DNA of 64,000 nucleotides from Acinetobacter proteolyticus. Its GTDB lineage: Bacteria; Pseudomonadota; Gammaproteobacteria; Pseudomonadales; Moraxellaceae. Location: NCBI RefSeq assembly GCF_000367945.1, contig NZ_KB849179.1, forward strand, positions 2,663,592 through 2,727,591, in the 5' to 3' direction. The position numbers and the translations under genes are program-made. Under the pieces are notes generated by a model. It had not been told where the DNA came from. It ran no database searches and saw only the letters and a program-made list of their open reading frames with translations. Positions 1-8,855 of the stretch are shown piece after piece; position 1 is the stretch's first letter; every line of letters begins with the position of its first letter.

Positions 1-13
1 CACCTTAATCAAA

Positions 14-90
<77 letters not shown>

Positions 91-135
91 TCAACACAAA
101 CACTGCATACACCGAACTTAACTGGTTATTAAGTT

Positions 136-220
136 TGGTGCGGAAGGGGGGACTTGAACCCCCACGCCCGAAAGCACTACCACCTCAAGGTAGCGTGTCT
201 ACCAATTCCACCACCACCGC
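136..220 (-). tRNA. tRNA-Leu (GAG)
   Basis: An 85-nt class II tRNA on the minus strand with a long variable arm and encoded CCA. The anticodon stem CTACC/GGTAG encloses a loop with GAG, which reads CUC and CUU leucine codons. It lies between secG and tRNA-fMet, probably on the same transcript as tpiA and secG. Confidence 0.95.
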
Positions 221-276
221 AGTTTGTGGGACGCATTCTAGTCCTTAAAGTACAAAAAGGAAAGAACTAATTCAAC

Positions 277-606
277 TTATTCAGTTGTTTTTGGTGCGTT
301 TGATGAAGTTTCAGGCGATGTTGCTGGTGCAGATGTGGTTGTTTGAACAGTTTTCAAACTATATGCATCCGTTGTTTGCTTCTTGGCAAAAACAGCCAAA
401 GTCAAACTGGTGACAAAAAACAATGCAGTAAAAATCGCAGTTAAACGCGTTAAAAAGTTACCCGCACCAGAAGCACCAAATACAGTTGCAGCACCGCCAC
501 CACCAAACGATGCGCCAGCTTCTGCACCTTTACCTTGTTGTACCAAGACCAAAGCAATAATTAAAATTGCCAAAATGATATGTACAACGAGTATAAAACT
601 ATACAT
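277..606 (-). CDS. secG: protein-export membrane protein SecG
   Basis: SecG is the small non-essential subunit of the SecYEG translocon and helps SecA-driven export across the inner membrane. The 109-residue product shows the family layout: an N-terminal membrane helix (about residues 3-20), the VQQGKGAEAGASFGGG loop, a second helix (about 53-72), and a low-complexity Thr/Ser/Pro-rich tail. Length matches the family (about 110). It lies 12 bp downstream of tpiA and upstream of tRNA-Leu, so it is probably co-transcribed with them. Confidence 0.95.
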   Translation of the reverse strand: MYSFILVVHIILAILIIALVLVQQGKGAEAGASFGGGGAATVFGASGAGNFLTRLTAIFTALFFVTSLTLAVFAKKQTTDAYSLKTVQTTTSAPATSPETSSNAPKTTE

Positions 607-618
607 TTCAATTCCTCG

Positions 619-1410
619 TTATTTGCTTTGTGCAAATGCTTTTGCGATTTGGTAAAACGATTGTGCATTTAAAGATGCACCACCGACCAAAGCGCCATTA
701 ATATCTGGACATGCCGCTAATTCAACTGCATTCTCAGCTTTGACACTGCCTCCATAGAGGATAGCCATCTCGGCACCGAATGTGGTGATTTGCTTCAAAC
801 CTTCACGAATTTTTGCATGCATCGCCTGAGCATCAGCTGGTGAAGCTGTCTTGCCTGTCCCGATTGCCCAAATCGGCTCATACGCTACCACAATATTTTG
901 CCATTGTTCGGCTTTCACTACTGCTGCAATATCACAAATTTGTTGTAATACCACTTGCTCTGCTGCGCCCTGTTCACGTTGTTCCAGACTCTCACCCACG
1001 CAATAAATAATGGTCAGACCTGCACTTAACGCATTTTGTAATTTTGCTTTTAAAATGTCGACATTGTCACCGAATAATTCACGGCGCTCGGAATGTCCAA
1101 TTAAAACAAACTCAATGCCACTATCCTTTAACAGTTCGGCGCTCACTTCACCCGTATAGGCACCTGTACCTGCAACACGTGAAACATCTTGAGCAACGGT
1201 ATAAATCGTTCTCGCTGCATCTTTAAATTGTGTCTGAATGCCGCTTAACGCGATTGCAGTCGGCGCAACACCAATATGACATTGCGCTGCTGCAATATTT
1301 TCCTGTTGTAATAACTGTTTAAATTCTTCTACTAATTGGAAAGCATTCGCATGCATTGGATTCATTTTCCAATTGCCAACAACCCAAGGAGTAATGCTCG
1401 AGTTCGACAT
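619..1410 (-). CDS. tpiA: triosephosphate isomerase
   Basis: Interconverts dihydroxyacetone phosphate and glyceraldehyde-3-phosphate in the cytoplasm (glycolysis/gluconeogenesis). Visible family signatures: the N-terminal NWKMN with catalytic Lys15, IGHSERR with the electrophilic His near residue 103, [11 protein letters not shown] with the catalytic Glu near 175 followed by the flexible phosphate-gripping loop, and the C-terminal YGGSV and GGASL phosphate-binding loops. At 263 residues it is slightly longer than the usual 250, because of a few extra N-terminal residues. First gene of a probable tpiA-secG-tRNA transcript, divergent from pilB. Confidence 0.97.
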   Translation of the reverse strand: MSNSSITPWVVGNWKMNPMHANAFQLVEEFKQLLQQENIAAAQCHIGVAPTAIALSGIQTQFKDAARTIYTVAQDVSRVAGTGAYTGEVSAELLKDSGIEFVLIGHSERRELFGDNVDILKAKLQNALSAGLTIIYCVGESLEQREQGAAEQVVLQQICDIAAVVKAEQWQNIVVAYEPIWAIGTGKTASPADAQAMHAKIREGLKQITTFGAEMAILYGGSVKAENAVELAACPDINGALVGGASLNAQSFYQIAKAFAQSK

Positions 1411-1782
1411 ACTTCGCCCGCCTACTGTTAATTTCTCAAAAATGCTGCATATTTTACACGGATTTTTATAAAATTCAGTTTTTTCTTTTACTGAGCTATA
1501 AATGACCCAAAAATCATCATGATCAGTAAAAGCCTCTCTGCTGCCCTGATGATATGATGGTGCTTCACATTCAAATTAAAAGGTAGTTTCAACTGAATTT
1601 ATTTGATTCTTTGCAGGATTTATTTCAATCAAAGAAAATTAATTGACAAAAAACTCGATCAGTTCAAAGTTTTAAGCATGAACCAAGGCAAAAACAACAC
1701 TTTCTGTAGTGGTATTTTTGCATAACAAAAGTATAATTTTTAGAATACATATTATAAACATTTATTGTCATAAGGCGGACAG
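1411..1782. other. tpiA/pilB divergent intergenic region
   Basis: This 372-bp AT-rich gap must hold the promoters of tpiA (minus) and pilB (plus). A TATAAT sits at 1732-1737, 45 nt before pilB, but without a convincing -35 box. On the tpiA side a TAAAAT lies about 45 nt upstream of its start. A perfect 10-bp inverted repeat (CTTTTACTGA at 1485-1494, TCAGTAAAAG at 1523-1532) lies between them. I see no open reading frame worth calling. Confidence 0.5.
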
Positions 1783-3495
1783 ATGTCAGGATTACATACG
1801 TCTCCAAAGTTTTCGGGGTTTATTCGACGGTTAGTTGAAGATGGACACATGTCCACGACAACGATGCAGACCGCAATTGATACGGCTAAAAAATCACAAC
1901 AAGATATCGTTGCACATTTGATTGAACAGCATCGCTTATCACCGCTGACCATTGCGGAAACTATTGCTGCTGAATTTGGTGAACCACTTTTCGATCTGGC
2001 CGTATACGATACAGCCTTACTGCCTCGAGATCTGGCGGATAACAAACTCATTCAAAAGCATAAAGTTGCTCCGCTGCTACAACGTGGTCAAATTTTATAT
2101 GTGGCGACCAGCAACCCCACCAATATCGAAGCGTTGGATGCGATTCGCTTCAATACCAAACTGAATATTGAACCGATTATTGTTGAGCACACTAAACTTG
2201 AAAAACTGATTGAACAGCAGTTTGGGGACTCTGGCAGTTTTGACTTTGGTGAAAGTGAAGACTTTGATCTCGACATTGATGTAAGTCAAGATCCAAGCAA
2301 AGAAGAGGACGACGCGCCACAAGGCGATGAGTCTCCGATTGTCAAATATATTAATAAACTGTTGATTGATGCGATTCGTATGGGTGCATCTGACCTGCAT
2401 TTTGAACCCTATGAAAAAATGTATCGAGTACGTTACCGTGTCGATGGTGTATTGCGTCAGATTGCCAATCCACCCTTACAAATGGCAACCCGTCTTGCCT
2501 CCCGTTTAAAAGTCATGTCGCAAATGGACATTTCTGAAAAACGGATGCCACAAGATGGACGTATTAAACTCAAATTATCAAAAACCAAGGCGATTGATTT
2601 CCGTGTCAACTCTCTGCCAACATTATTTGGTGAAAAGTTAGTTCTGCGTATTCTCGATCCGTCCAGCGCCATGTTAGGGATTGAAGCACTCGGTTATGAG
2701 GATGAGCAAAAAGCCTTATTTATGGATGCACTGGATAAACCACAAGGTATGCTGCTCATCACTGGCCCAACAGGTTCAGGTAAAACCGTGTCTTTGTATA
2801 CGGGTTTAAACATCCTCAATACTGAAGATACCAACATTTCGACCGCCGAAGACCCTGTCGAAATTAACCTGGAAGGCATCAATCAGGTTAACGTCAATCC
2901 GAAAACAGGACTTACCTTCTCTGCAGCGCTGAAAGCCTTCTTACGTCAAGATCCTGATGTGATCATGGTCGGGGAGATTCGTGATCTGGAAACGGCTGAA
3001 ATTGCCATTAAAGCCGCACAAACGGGTCATATGGTGATGTCAACCCTGCATACCAACAGCGCACCAGAAACCTTGACGCGTCTACGCAACATGGGAGTGC
3101 CTTCTTTCAACATTGCAACCTCCGTCAATCTGGTGATTGCACAACGCTTGGCGCGTCGCCTCTGTGGTCAATGTAAAGAAGAGATTAATATCCCCAAACA
3201 AAGCTTGTTGGAACTTGGCTTTACTGAACAAGATTTAAATGACCCTGAATTCAAAATTTTTCAACCTGTAGGTTGTGCTGAATGCCGTGAAGGCTATAAA
3301 GGTCGTGTGGGGATTTACGAAGTCATGAAGGTCACGCCAGAAATTTCCAGACTAATTATGGAAGATGGCAATGCCTTACAGATTGCAGCCGCATCAGAAC
3401 AAGCAGGATTTAATAATCTACGTCGTTCAGGTCTGAAAAAAGTCATGCAAGGAATTACCTCTTTGCAAGAAGTCAACCGAGTAACAAGTGAATAA
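1783..3495 (+). CDS. pilB: type IV pilus assembly ATPase PilB
   Basis: Cytoplasmic hexameric ATPase that powers pilus extension and interacts with the platform protein PilC. The 570 residues carry an N-terminal GspE N-domain (about 1-150), an acidic linker (about 165-190), then the AAA-like GspE domain: Walker A GPTGSGKT near residues 328-335, Asp/His-box region and Walker B PDVIMVGEIRD near 390-400. Two CxxC pairs near residues 466 and 505 (CGQC, CAEC) form the usual zinc-binding module. The ATG is preceded by AAGGCGG. First gene of pilBCD-coaE. Confidence 0.96.
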   Translation: MSGLHTSPKFSGFIRRLVEDGHMSTTTMQTAIDTAKKSQQDIVAHLIEQHRLSPLTIAETIAAEFGEPLFDLAVYDTALLPRDLADNKLIQKHKVAPLLQRGQILYVATSNPTNIEALDAIRFNTKLNIEPIIVEHTKLEKLIEQQFGDSGSFDFGESEDFDLDIDVSQDPSKEEDDAPQGDESPIVKYINKLLIDAIRMGASDLHFEPYEKMYRVRYRVDGVLRQIANPPLQMATRLASRLKVMSQMDISEKRMPQDGRIKLKLSKTKAIDFRVNSLPTLFGEKLVLRILDPSSAMLGIEALGYEDEQKALFMDALDKPQGMLLITGPTGSGKTVSLYTGLNILNTEDTNISTAEDPVEINLEGINQVNVNPKTGLTFSAALKAFLRQDPDVIMVGEIRDLETAEIAIKAAQTGHMVMSTLHTNSAPETLTRLRNMGVPSFNIATSVNLVIAQRLARRLCGQCKEEINIPKQSLLELGFTEQDLNDPEFKIFQPVGCAECREGYKGRVGIYEVMKVTPEISRLIMEDGNALQIAAASEQAGFNNLRRSGLKKVMQGITSLQEVNRVTSE

Positions 3496-3519
3496 AATCA
3501 ATAAAAAGGATTAATAATC

Positions 3520-4746
3520 ATGGCAGCTAAAAAAGCGCAAATGATGCCAACTTTTGCTTATGAAGGGGTCGACCGGAAAGGGGCAAAAATTAAAGGGGAA
3601 TTACCAGCACGTAATATGGCTTTGGCTAAAGTTACCCTGCGTAAACAAGGGGTAACTATCAAGAACATTCGGGAAAAGCGTAAAAACATTCTCGAAGGCT
3701 TGATGAAGAAAAAAGTCACCACACTGGATATCACGATCTTCACTCGCCAATTGGCGACGATGATGAAAGCAGGTGTCCCCTTGGTTCAAGGCTTTGAAAT
3801 TGTGGCTGAAGGACTTGAAAACCCTGCTATGCGTGAAGTGGTACTAGGGATTAAAGGTGAAGTCGAAGGCGGTAATACCTTTGCTGGGGCGCTGAAAAAA
3901 TATCCACAATATTTTGATAACCTTTTTTGCTCTCTGGTGGAGTCAGGTGAACAATCTGGTGCGCTTGAAACCATGCTTGATCGGGTCGCGATTTATAAAG
4001 AGAAGAGTGAATTACTGAAACAAAAAATTAAAAAAGCCATGAAATACCCAATCACAGTTGTTGTGGTTGCTGTGATTGTGACAATTATTTTGATGGTCAA
4101 AGTGGTTCCCGTTTTCCAAGATCTATTTAGCTCTTTTGGTGCAGATCTACCCGCATTTACTAAAATGGTTGTAGAGATGTCCAAATGGATGCAGGAATAC
4201 TGGTTTATTCTGATTATTGTGATTGGTGCCATTATTGCATCCTTTCTTGAAGCCAAAAAACGGAGTAAAAAATTCCGTGACTTATTAGATAAAATGGCAC
4301 TCAAAGCACCTATTTTCGGGGATTTGGTTTATAAAGCGATTATCGCGCGTTATAGTCGCACCTTGGCGACAACCTTTGCCGCAGGTGTCCCACTGATTGA
4401 TGCACTGGAATCTACTGCTGGCGCAACCAATAATGTTATTTATGAAGAAGCCGTGATGAAAATCCGAGAAGATGTCGCAACGGGTCAACAGCTACAGTTC
4501 GCAATGCGAGTTTCAAACCGCTTCCCTTCTATGGCGATTCAGATGGTGGCGATTGGCGAGGAATCCGGTGCTTTAGACAGTATGCTCGATAAAGTCGCGA
4601 CACATTATGAAAATGAAGTTGACAATGCCGTTGATGGCTTAACCTCGATGATGGAACCTTTAATCATGGCAATTCTTGGGGTATTGGTCGGTGGTCTGGT
4701 GATTGCCATGTACTTACCAATTTTCCAAATGGGTTCTGTGGTCTAA
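3520..4746 (+). CDS. pilC: type IV pilus inner-membrane platform protein PilC
   Basis: PilC is the GspF-family inner-membrane platform on which PilB and the retraction ATPase act. The 408 residues contain two tandem GspF cytoplasmic domains: the first about residues 70-195, with the FTRQLATMMKAGVPL signature, and the second about 270-400, with SRTLATTFAAGVPL. Membrane helices lie near 175-200, 225-245 and at the C terminus (about 380-402). It starts 24 bp after pilB with an AAAGGA ribosome site and sits 5 bp ahead of pilD. Confidence 0.95.
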   Translation: MAAKKAQMMPTFAYEGVDRKGAKIKGELPARNMALAKVTLRKQGVTIKNIREKRKNILEGLMKKKVTTLDITIFTRQLATMMKAGVPLVQGFEIVAEGLENPAMREVVLGIKGEVEGGNTFAGALKKYPQYFDNLFCSLVESGEQSGALETMLDRVAIYKEKSELLKQKIKKAMKYPITVVVVAVIVTIILMVKVVPVFQDLFSSFGADLPAFTKMVVEMSKWMQEYWFILIIVIGAIIASFLEAKKRSKKFRDLLDKMALKAPIFGDLVYKAIIARYSRTLATTFAAGVPLIDALESTAGATNNVIYEEAVMKIREDVATGQQLQFAMRVSNRFPSMAIQMVAIGEESGALDSMLDKVATHYENEVDNAVDGLTSMMEPLIMAILGVLVGGLVIAMYLPIFQMGSVV

Positions 4747-4751
4747 TCCTT

Positions 4752-5612
4752 ATGCAACAATTTTTTTCTTACTTTATTGAAAACCCAACTGCACTTTATG
4801 TTGCAGTTGGGCTTTTTAGTTTATGCATTGGCAGCTTTTTAAATGTTGTCATTTTCCGCACTCCCCGCATGATGGAACAGGAATGGCAGCAAGAATGCCA
4901 AATGCTGTTACACCCTGAACAACCGATTATTGATCAGGCCAAACTCAGCCTAAGCCAACCGGCTTCAACCTGCCCTAAATGTGATTCAAGCATTCGCTGG
5001 TATCAAAATATTCCAGTGTTTAGTTGGTTAATACTTCGTGGCAAATGTGGGACTTGCCAGAATCCGATCAGTATCCGTTATCCATTGATTGAACTACTGA
5101 CCATGTTCTGTTCACTGGTTGTCGTGGCTGTCTTCGGTGCCACAGTACAAATGCTGTTTGGCTTAATCCTCACTTGGGTACTGATTGCCTTAACGTTCAT
5201 TGATTTTGATACCCAATTACTGCCTGATCGCTTTACCCTGCCGTTGGCTGCTTTAGGTTTGGGAATAAATAGCTATGCGATCTATACGACAGCTAGCGCT
5301 GCGATTTGGGGTTATTTAATCGGTTTTCTGTGCTTGTGGATTGTGTATTACATTTTTAAACTAATCACCGGTAAAGAAGGCATGGGCTACGGTGACTTCA
5401 AACTCCTCGCCGCCTTAGGCGCTTGGATGGGACCTCTCATGCTACCGTTAATTGTGCTACTCTCGTCCATGTTGGGTGCGATCATTGGTATTATCTTGAT
5501 AAAAATGCGCGGTGAAAATCAACCCTTTGCATTTGGACCTTATATCGCGATTGCGGGCTGGATTGCCTTTTTATGGGGTGATCAAATTATGAAAGTTTAT
5601 CTAGGTGGTTAA
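4752..5612 (+). CDS. pilD: prepilin peptidase / N-methyltransferase PilD
   Basis: Bifunctional inner-membrane aspartyl protease that cleaves type IV prepilin and type II pseudopilin leaders and methylates the new N terminus. Visible: the N-terminal SFLNVVIFRTP motif, the tetra-cysteine domain (CPKC near 76-79 and CGTC near 98-101), and the two catalytic Asp motifs, IDFDTQLLPD near 155 and GYGDFKLL near 212. About eight membrane helices are expected and hydrophobic segments fit. The 286-residue length matches the family. Tightly spaced after pilC and one base from coaE. Confidence 0.95.
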   Translation: MQQFFSYFIENPTALYVAVGLFSLCIGSFLNVVIFRTPRMMEQEWQQECQMLLHPEQPIIDQAKLSLSQPASTCPKCDSSIRWYQNIPVFSWLILRGKCGTCQNPISIRYPLIELLTMFCSLVVVAVFGATVQMLFGLILTWVLIALTFIDFDTQLLPDRFTLPLAALGLGINSYAIYTTASAAIWGYLIGFLCLWIVYYIFKLITGKEGMGYGDFKLLAALGAWMGPLMLPLIVLLSSMLGAIIGIILIKMRGENQPFAFGPYIAIAGWIAFLWGDQIMKVYLGG

Positions 5613-5613
5613 T

Positions 5614-6219
5614 ATGCGTTTTATCTTGGGAATCACAGGTGGTATCGGGAGTGGTAAATCTGCTGCAACCCAATGGTTTGAATCCCAAGGTATTACTGTG
5701 GTCGATGCAGATGTGGTGGCACGAGAAGTGGTTGAACCCGGCCAACCTGCTTTGAAGTCGATTCAAGACGCTTTTGGTGACTGGGTATTATTAGCCGATG
5801 GCAACCTTGACCGCCGTGCCCTGCGTGAACATATTTTCCAATTTCCAGAAGCACGTCAAAGCTTAGAAAAAATTACCCACCCTGCCATCCGTCAATCCAT
5901 TATTCAACAATTACAGCACGCTGAAAGCCCATATGTGATCTTGGTTTCTCCCCTACTTTTTGAAACCAATCAACATGAACTGGTTCAGCATACCTTACTG
6001 GTTGATGCTGATGAGCAAACACAACTAGAACGTGCCAGCCAACGTGATGGACAAAGCGAACAACAAATCCGAAAAATCATTGCAGCGCAAATGCCGCGTG
6101 CCCAAAAACAGCAATTGGCCGACGATATTGTCCTCAATGACGGTCTGTTAGAACATTTGCACCAACAACTCAAACCGCTGCACTTCAGTTATTTACAACG
6201 TGCGGAACACAGTAGTTAA
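5614..6219 (+). CDS. coaE: dephospho-CoA kinase
   Basis: Phosphorylates the 3'-OH of dephospho-CoA, the last step of coenzyme A synthesis. The protein opens with a P-loop, GGIGSGKS at residues 9-16, and has the VDADVVAREVV substrate-binding segment and the RDGQSEQQIRKII lid region. I chose ATG at 5614 because AGGTGG lies 5 nt upstream; a GTG at 5605 inside pilD would add three residues. Length 201 fits the family. Placement after pilD is common in gammaproteobacteria. Its stop overlaps the convergent transporter gene by 4 bp. Confidence 0.94.
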   Translation: MRFILGITGGIGSGKSAATQWFESQGITVVDADVVAREVVEPGQPALKSIQDAFGDWVLLADGNLDRRALREHIFQFPEARQSLEKITHPAIRQSIIQQLQHAESPYVILVSPLLFETNQHELVQHTLLVDADEQTQLERASQRDGQSEQQIRKIIAAQMPRAQKQQLADDIVLNDGLLEHLHQQLKPLHFSYLQRAEHSS

Positions 6220-7127
6220 CCTTGTTTCTGTTTTTCTAATTGTACGCTCAAGCTATCTTTACGTAACCATCGCCATGGCTGCAAAGCACCAACTCCCATC
6301 CCAATCAAACCACAAACTATTGCAGCATTGAGTGGCTCATTCAATAACGGTACAGCCACCACAGCGGCAATAAACGGTGCCAAGGTCACAATACTTCCCG
6401 TCTTAAATGCACCTAAACGTTCAATCGCTGCCACATAGCTTAAAGTGGCCACAATCACCACCAAGATGCCATGAAACAGCCCTTGAATCAGCAGATGGAT
6501 CGGTGCAGCATCCTGAAAATGCTTGGGAATAAATAAAAGATAAATCGGTAAATAAATGATTGCAGACCAAATCACCACGCCAGCAGTTGCATGCCAGGCG
6601 GATAGTTTCCACTGCTTCAACAGGACCGTGAAAATCCCCCACCATATCGCACTGATAAAAAGCAGTAGATCACCAACACCCAATGCCGAAGCTTGCTCAT
6701 GTAGCATCAAATAGCTCATCAGTATCAAAGCCGTCATCATGATCAATAGACTGAACCAAGTGTGCTTATCAAAAGGCTGTCTAAACAACAGATAAGCCGC
6801 TACAGCAGTACACAAAGGAATACAACCATTGAGAAAAATAGCGGCGTGCGCTGCAGGCGCATGTAAAAAGGCGGTATAGACCGTTAAACAGTAAATCAAA
6901 CCGCCAATAAGCGCCAAAATAACAGGACGTGGGTGCCATAAGAAGGCAAAATCTTTTTTATAAATCAAGACAGGTATTAGAATCAGAGAAGCGATCGCAA
7001 AACGCATGGCGACCAGATCCCAGACACTGACATGCCAATGCGCATTGAGACGGGAAAAAATGGTAAATCCGCCCCAAATACACATGGTCATAAAGACAAA
7101 AAAGTAGCCTTGCGTACGCGCCGTCAT
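6216..7127 (-). CDS. EamA/DMT-family transporter
   Basis: A 303-residue drug/metabolite transporter-type membrane protein with about ten hydrophobic helices arranged as two EamA repeats (about residues 8-140 and 150-285). Typical features are GGLIYCLTVYTAFLHAPAAHAAIF in the first half and a LGAFKTGSIVTLAPFIAAVVA-like segment in the second. Substrates in this superfamily vary widely and cannot be read from sequence. It lies 29 bp downstream of rlmB in the same direction and overlaps the end of coaE convergently. Confidence 0.85.
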   Translation of the reverse strand: MTARTQGYFFVFMTMCIWGGFTIFSRLNAHWHVSVWDLVAMRFAIASLILIPVLIYKKDFAFLWHPRPVILALIGGLIYCLTVYTAFLHAPAAHAAIFLNGCIPLCTAVAAYLLFRQPFDKHTWFSLLIMMTALILMSYLMLHEQASALGVGDLLLFISAIWWGIFTVLLKQWKLSAWHATAGVVIWSAIIYLPIYLLFIPKHFQDAAPIHLLIQGLFHGILVVIVATLSYVAAIERLGAFKTGSIVTLAPFIAAVVAVPLLNEPLNAAIVCGLIGMGVGALQPWRWLRKDSLSVQLEKQKQG

Positions 7128-7156
7128 TTTAAATCACACGAATCGTGATAAGCGGA

Positions 7157-7903
7157 TTATACACCACGCTGACGGCAAGCTTCATAAAGCGCCATTCCTG
7201 TTGCCACGCTGACATTCAAGCTCTGCAAATCACCAGACATTGGAATATAAACGGTATGATCACATTGTGACTGGGTAATCGGTCTTAAACCCGTATCTTC
7301 TGCACCCATCACAATCACCACAGGCCCATTGAAATCACATTGATGAATCGGCAAAGCCTTCTCATCCAACATGGTTCCAATAACACGTGTATGGGTGGTG
7401 TCTTTTAAATGTGCAAGTGTTCGTGCGAGATTCGTCACCTGAATAAACTTCACTTTTTCAGCACCACCAGCAGCCACCTTGCGTGCGGTCGGAGTTAAAC
7501 TCGCAGAACGATCACGCGGTACAATCACAGCTTGAACGCCCATCGCAGCCGCAGTACGAATACATGCACCCAGATTATGCGGGTCTGTGACCTGATCAAG
7601 TGCCAACAACAATGCATCTGGTGATTGCTGCATCAATTCATCTAAATCTTTTTCATTGAGAGTCGGATGTGGGCGTACGGCAGCCACGACTCCTTGATGG
7701 AAGGGTAATCCTGCAAGCTTTTCCAAGCTGTCACGGCTGGCTTTTTGAACACTAATCCCAAACGGTTCAGCAAGCTGCAAAATTTTCTGCAAACGCTGAT
7801 CATCACGTCCTTTCAAGGTAAATAAAGTCAAAACGCGTTCAGGCTCTAACTCCAACAATGACTCCACTGAATGAACGCCATAATAATATTCAGGTTTTGC
7901 CAT
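7157..7903 (-). CDS. rlmB: 23S rRNA (guanosine-2'-O)-methyltransferase RlmB
   Basis: SpoU/TrmH-class (SPOUT knot) methyltransferase that modifies G2251 in the 23S rRNA P-loop. The 248 residues show an N-terminal RNA-binding substrate domain (YGVHSVESLL, about 1-75), then SPOUT motif 1 (DQVTDPHNLGACIRTA, near 101-117), motif 2 (VIVMGAEDTGL, near 195-206) and motif 3 (IPMSGDLQSLNVSVATGMALYE, near 217-238), which form the SAM-binding knot. Length matches E. coli RlmB (243). Confidence 0.93.
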   Translation of the reverse strand: MAKPEYYYGVHSVESLLELEPERVLTLFTLKGRDDQRLQKILQLAEPFGISVQKASRDSLEKLAGLPFHQGVVAAVRPHPTLNEKDLDELMQQSPDALLLALDQVTDPHNLGACIRTAAAMGVQAVIVPRDRSASLTPTARKVAAGGAEKVKFIQVTNLARTLAHLKDTTHTRVIGTMLDEKALPIHQCDFNGPVVIVMGAEDTGLRPITQSQCDHTVYIPMSGDLQSLNVSVATGMALYEACRQRGV

Positions 7904-7957
7904 GAACGACCTCTTGTTGTATTCCCTCAGATATAAAAGAAGGAGAATTAGGGGGAT

Positions 7958-7999
7958 TTTAAAAAATAAAAATCCTGCAAAATGACTTTTACAGGATTT
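7958..7999 (-). terminator. terminator after ppnP
   Basis: Minus-strand hairpin, AAATCCTG paired with CAGGATTT around a partly paired A/T-rich loop, followed by a TTTTTATTTTTTAAAA run. It lies 39 nt after the ppnP stop and separates ppnP from rlmB. Confidence 0.75.
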
Positions 8000-8037
8000 C
8001 CATTAAATATAGTGTACTCGATTTAGACAGGAATAGG

Positions 8038-8364
8038 TTAACCTTCTAAATGGCAAACATAATCGAGTACTTCGTCTGCTTCAATATGAAAGGTACTATT
8101 TCCAGGCACATAGAAAGATTGGCCCGCACGGAATAATTCACTTTCAGTGCTATCTGCAATTTTAACACGACATTCGCCAGAAATAATTTCCATACGCTCT
8201 GGAACATGTGTTTCGAAAGTTAAAGGCTGTTCAGTAGGTAAAATAACCCCTAAAGTCTTTTTTGTACCATCTTCAAATTGTACTGTATGGCTAATACATG
8301 CCCCACCAAAATACACATTCGATTTCTTAATGACCGTTACATGATCAAATTGCACTGAACTCAT
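8038..8364 (-). CDS. ppnP: pyrimidine/purine nucleoside phosphorylase PpnP
   Basis: Small cupin enzyme of the former DUF1255 family that phosphorolyses several nucleosides to free base and ribose-1-phosphate. The 108 residues match the family along their whole length (usual size about 94-108): SNVYFGGACISHTV near the N terminus, GVILPTEQPLTF, ERMEIISGECRVKI and SFYVPGNSTFHIE, the cupin strands lining the active site, and the YVCHLEG end. Monocistronic by spacing, with a clear terminator. Confidence 0.9.
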   Translation of the reverse strand: MSSVQFDHVTVIKKSNVYFGGACISHTVQFEDGTKKTLGVILPTEQPLTFETHVPERMEIISGECRVKIADSTESELFRAGQSFYVPGNSTFHIEADEVLDYVCHLEG

Positions 8365-8471
8365 GCGTACTCTCCAAATAATGCCGCATTTATATTAGGT
8401 TATGCTGGACGTAGTTTAATTGTGCCGTGACAACTAATCAATCCATTTTCTGGGCTAAACATAGCAATTTT

Positions 8472-8700
8472 CATACCTGAGCGAGGATTAACAAAGCGAA
8501 GCTTTGTCCGAGCGCAAGTCGAACAGCTATGCTGTGAGTGGCGAGAAAAAACAAAGCATGAGAAGCATCGCTTCGTAAGGTCCGAGCGCAAGACCCTGCG
8601 CTATATATGGCTCATATGCTGCGAGTGCGAAGATCAGCAAATATCAATAATCTTTGCCTGAGCGCAAGACTCTGCCTAAGCACGGCACCAACCGTTTTCT
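8472..8700. repeat. degenerate tandem repeat, about 75-bp period
   Basis: At least three imperfect copies of a unit that begins with GAGCGCAAG and contains CTATGCTG/CATATGCTG-GAGTG further on. The copies are diverged. I do not recognise the family; it may be a decayed intergenic repeat characteristic of the genus. Confidence 0.55.
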
Positions 8701-8794
8701 CCCCATGATCAAGAAATACAAAGCAAAAGATTGTCTTAAACTCACAAACTATCAGCAATTCCTCAGTAAATCAGGAAAATCCTGAATTCCGCTC

Positions 8795-8823
8795 TTGTCG
8801 TCACTTTAAAACTTCTCTATCTT
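8795..8823 (+). promoter_or_regulatory. candidate sigma-70 promoter of recN
   Basis: TTGTCG at 8795-8800, a 17-bp spacer, and TATCTT at 8818-8823, giving a leader of about 25 nt before the recN ATG. Seen by eye only. No recognisable LexA-type operator is present. Confidence 0.4.
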
Positions 8824-8855
8824 TAAGCAAAAGATTCCGTGCATTGGATGCGTTT

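Larger units (their letters stand above)
8365..8855. other. non-coding region with degenerate ~75-bp tandem repeats
   Basis: A 490-bp gap between ppnP and recN. The motif (C)CYGAGCGCAAG recurs at about 8508, 8582 and 8658, spaced 74 and 76 bp, with a shortened form near 8477. Short palindromes such as ACAAAGC/GCTTTGT and GAAGC/GCTTC lie inside the units. The longest frame here (8400-8591, minus) has no recognisable protein and is probably repeat-derived. The recN promoter lies at the right end. Confidence 0.6.

Noticed and set aside
1710..1723. Sigma-54-like promoter (TGG…TTGC) before pilB
   Set aside because: The distance between the GG and GC elements is 9 bp, shorter than the fixed sigma-54 spacing.
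8400..8591. Minus-strand 63-residue frame between ppnP and recN
   Set aside because: It lies within the degenerate tandem repeat, has Cys/Arg-rich composition typical of shadow frames, and matches no family that I know.
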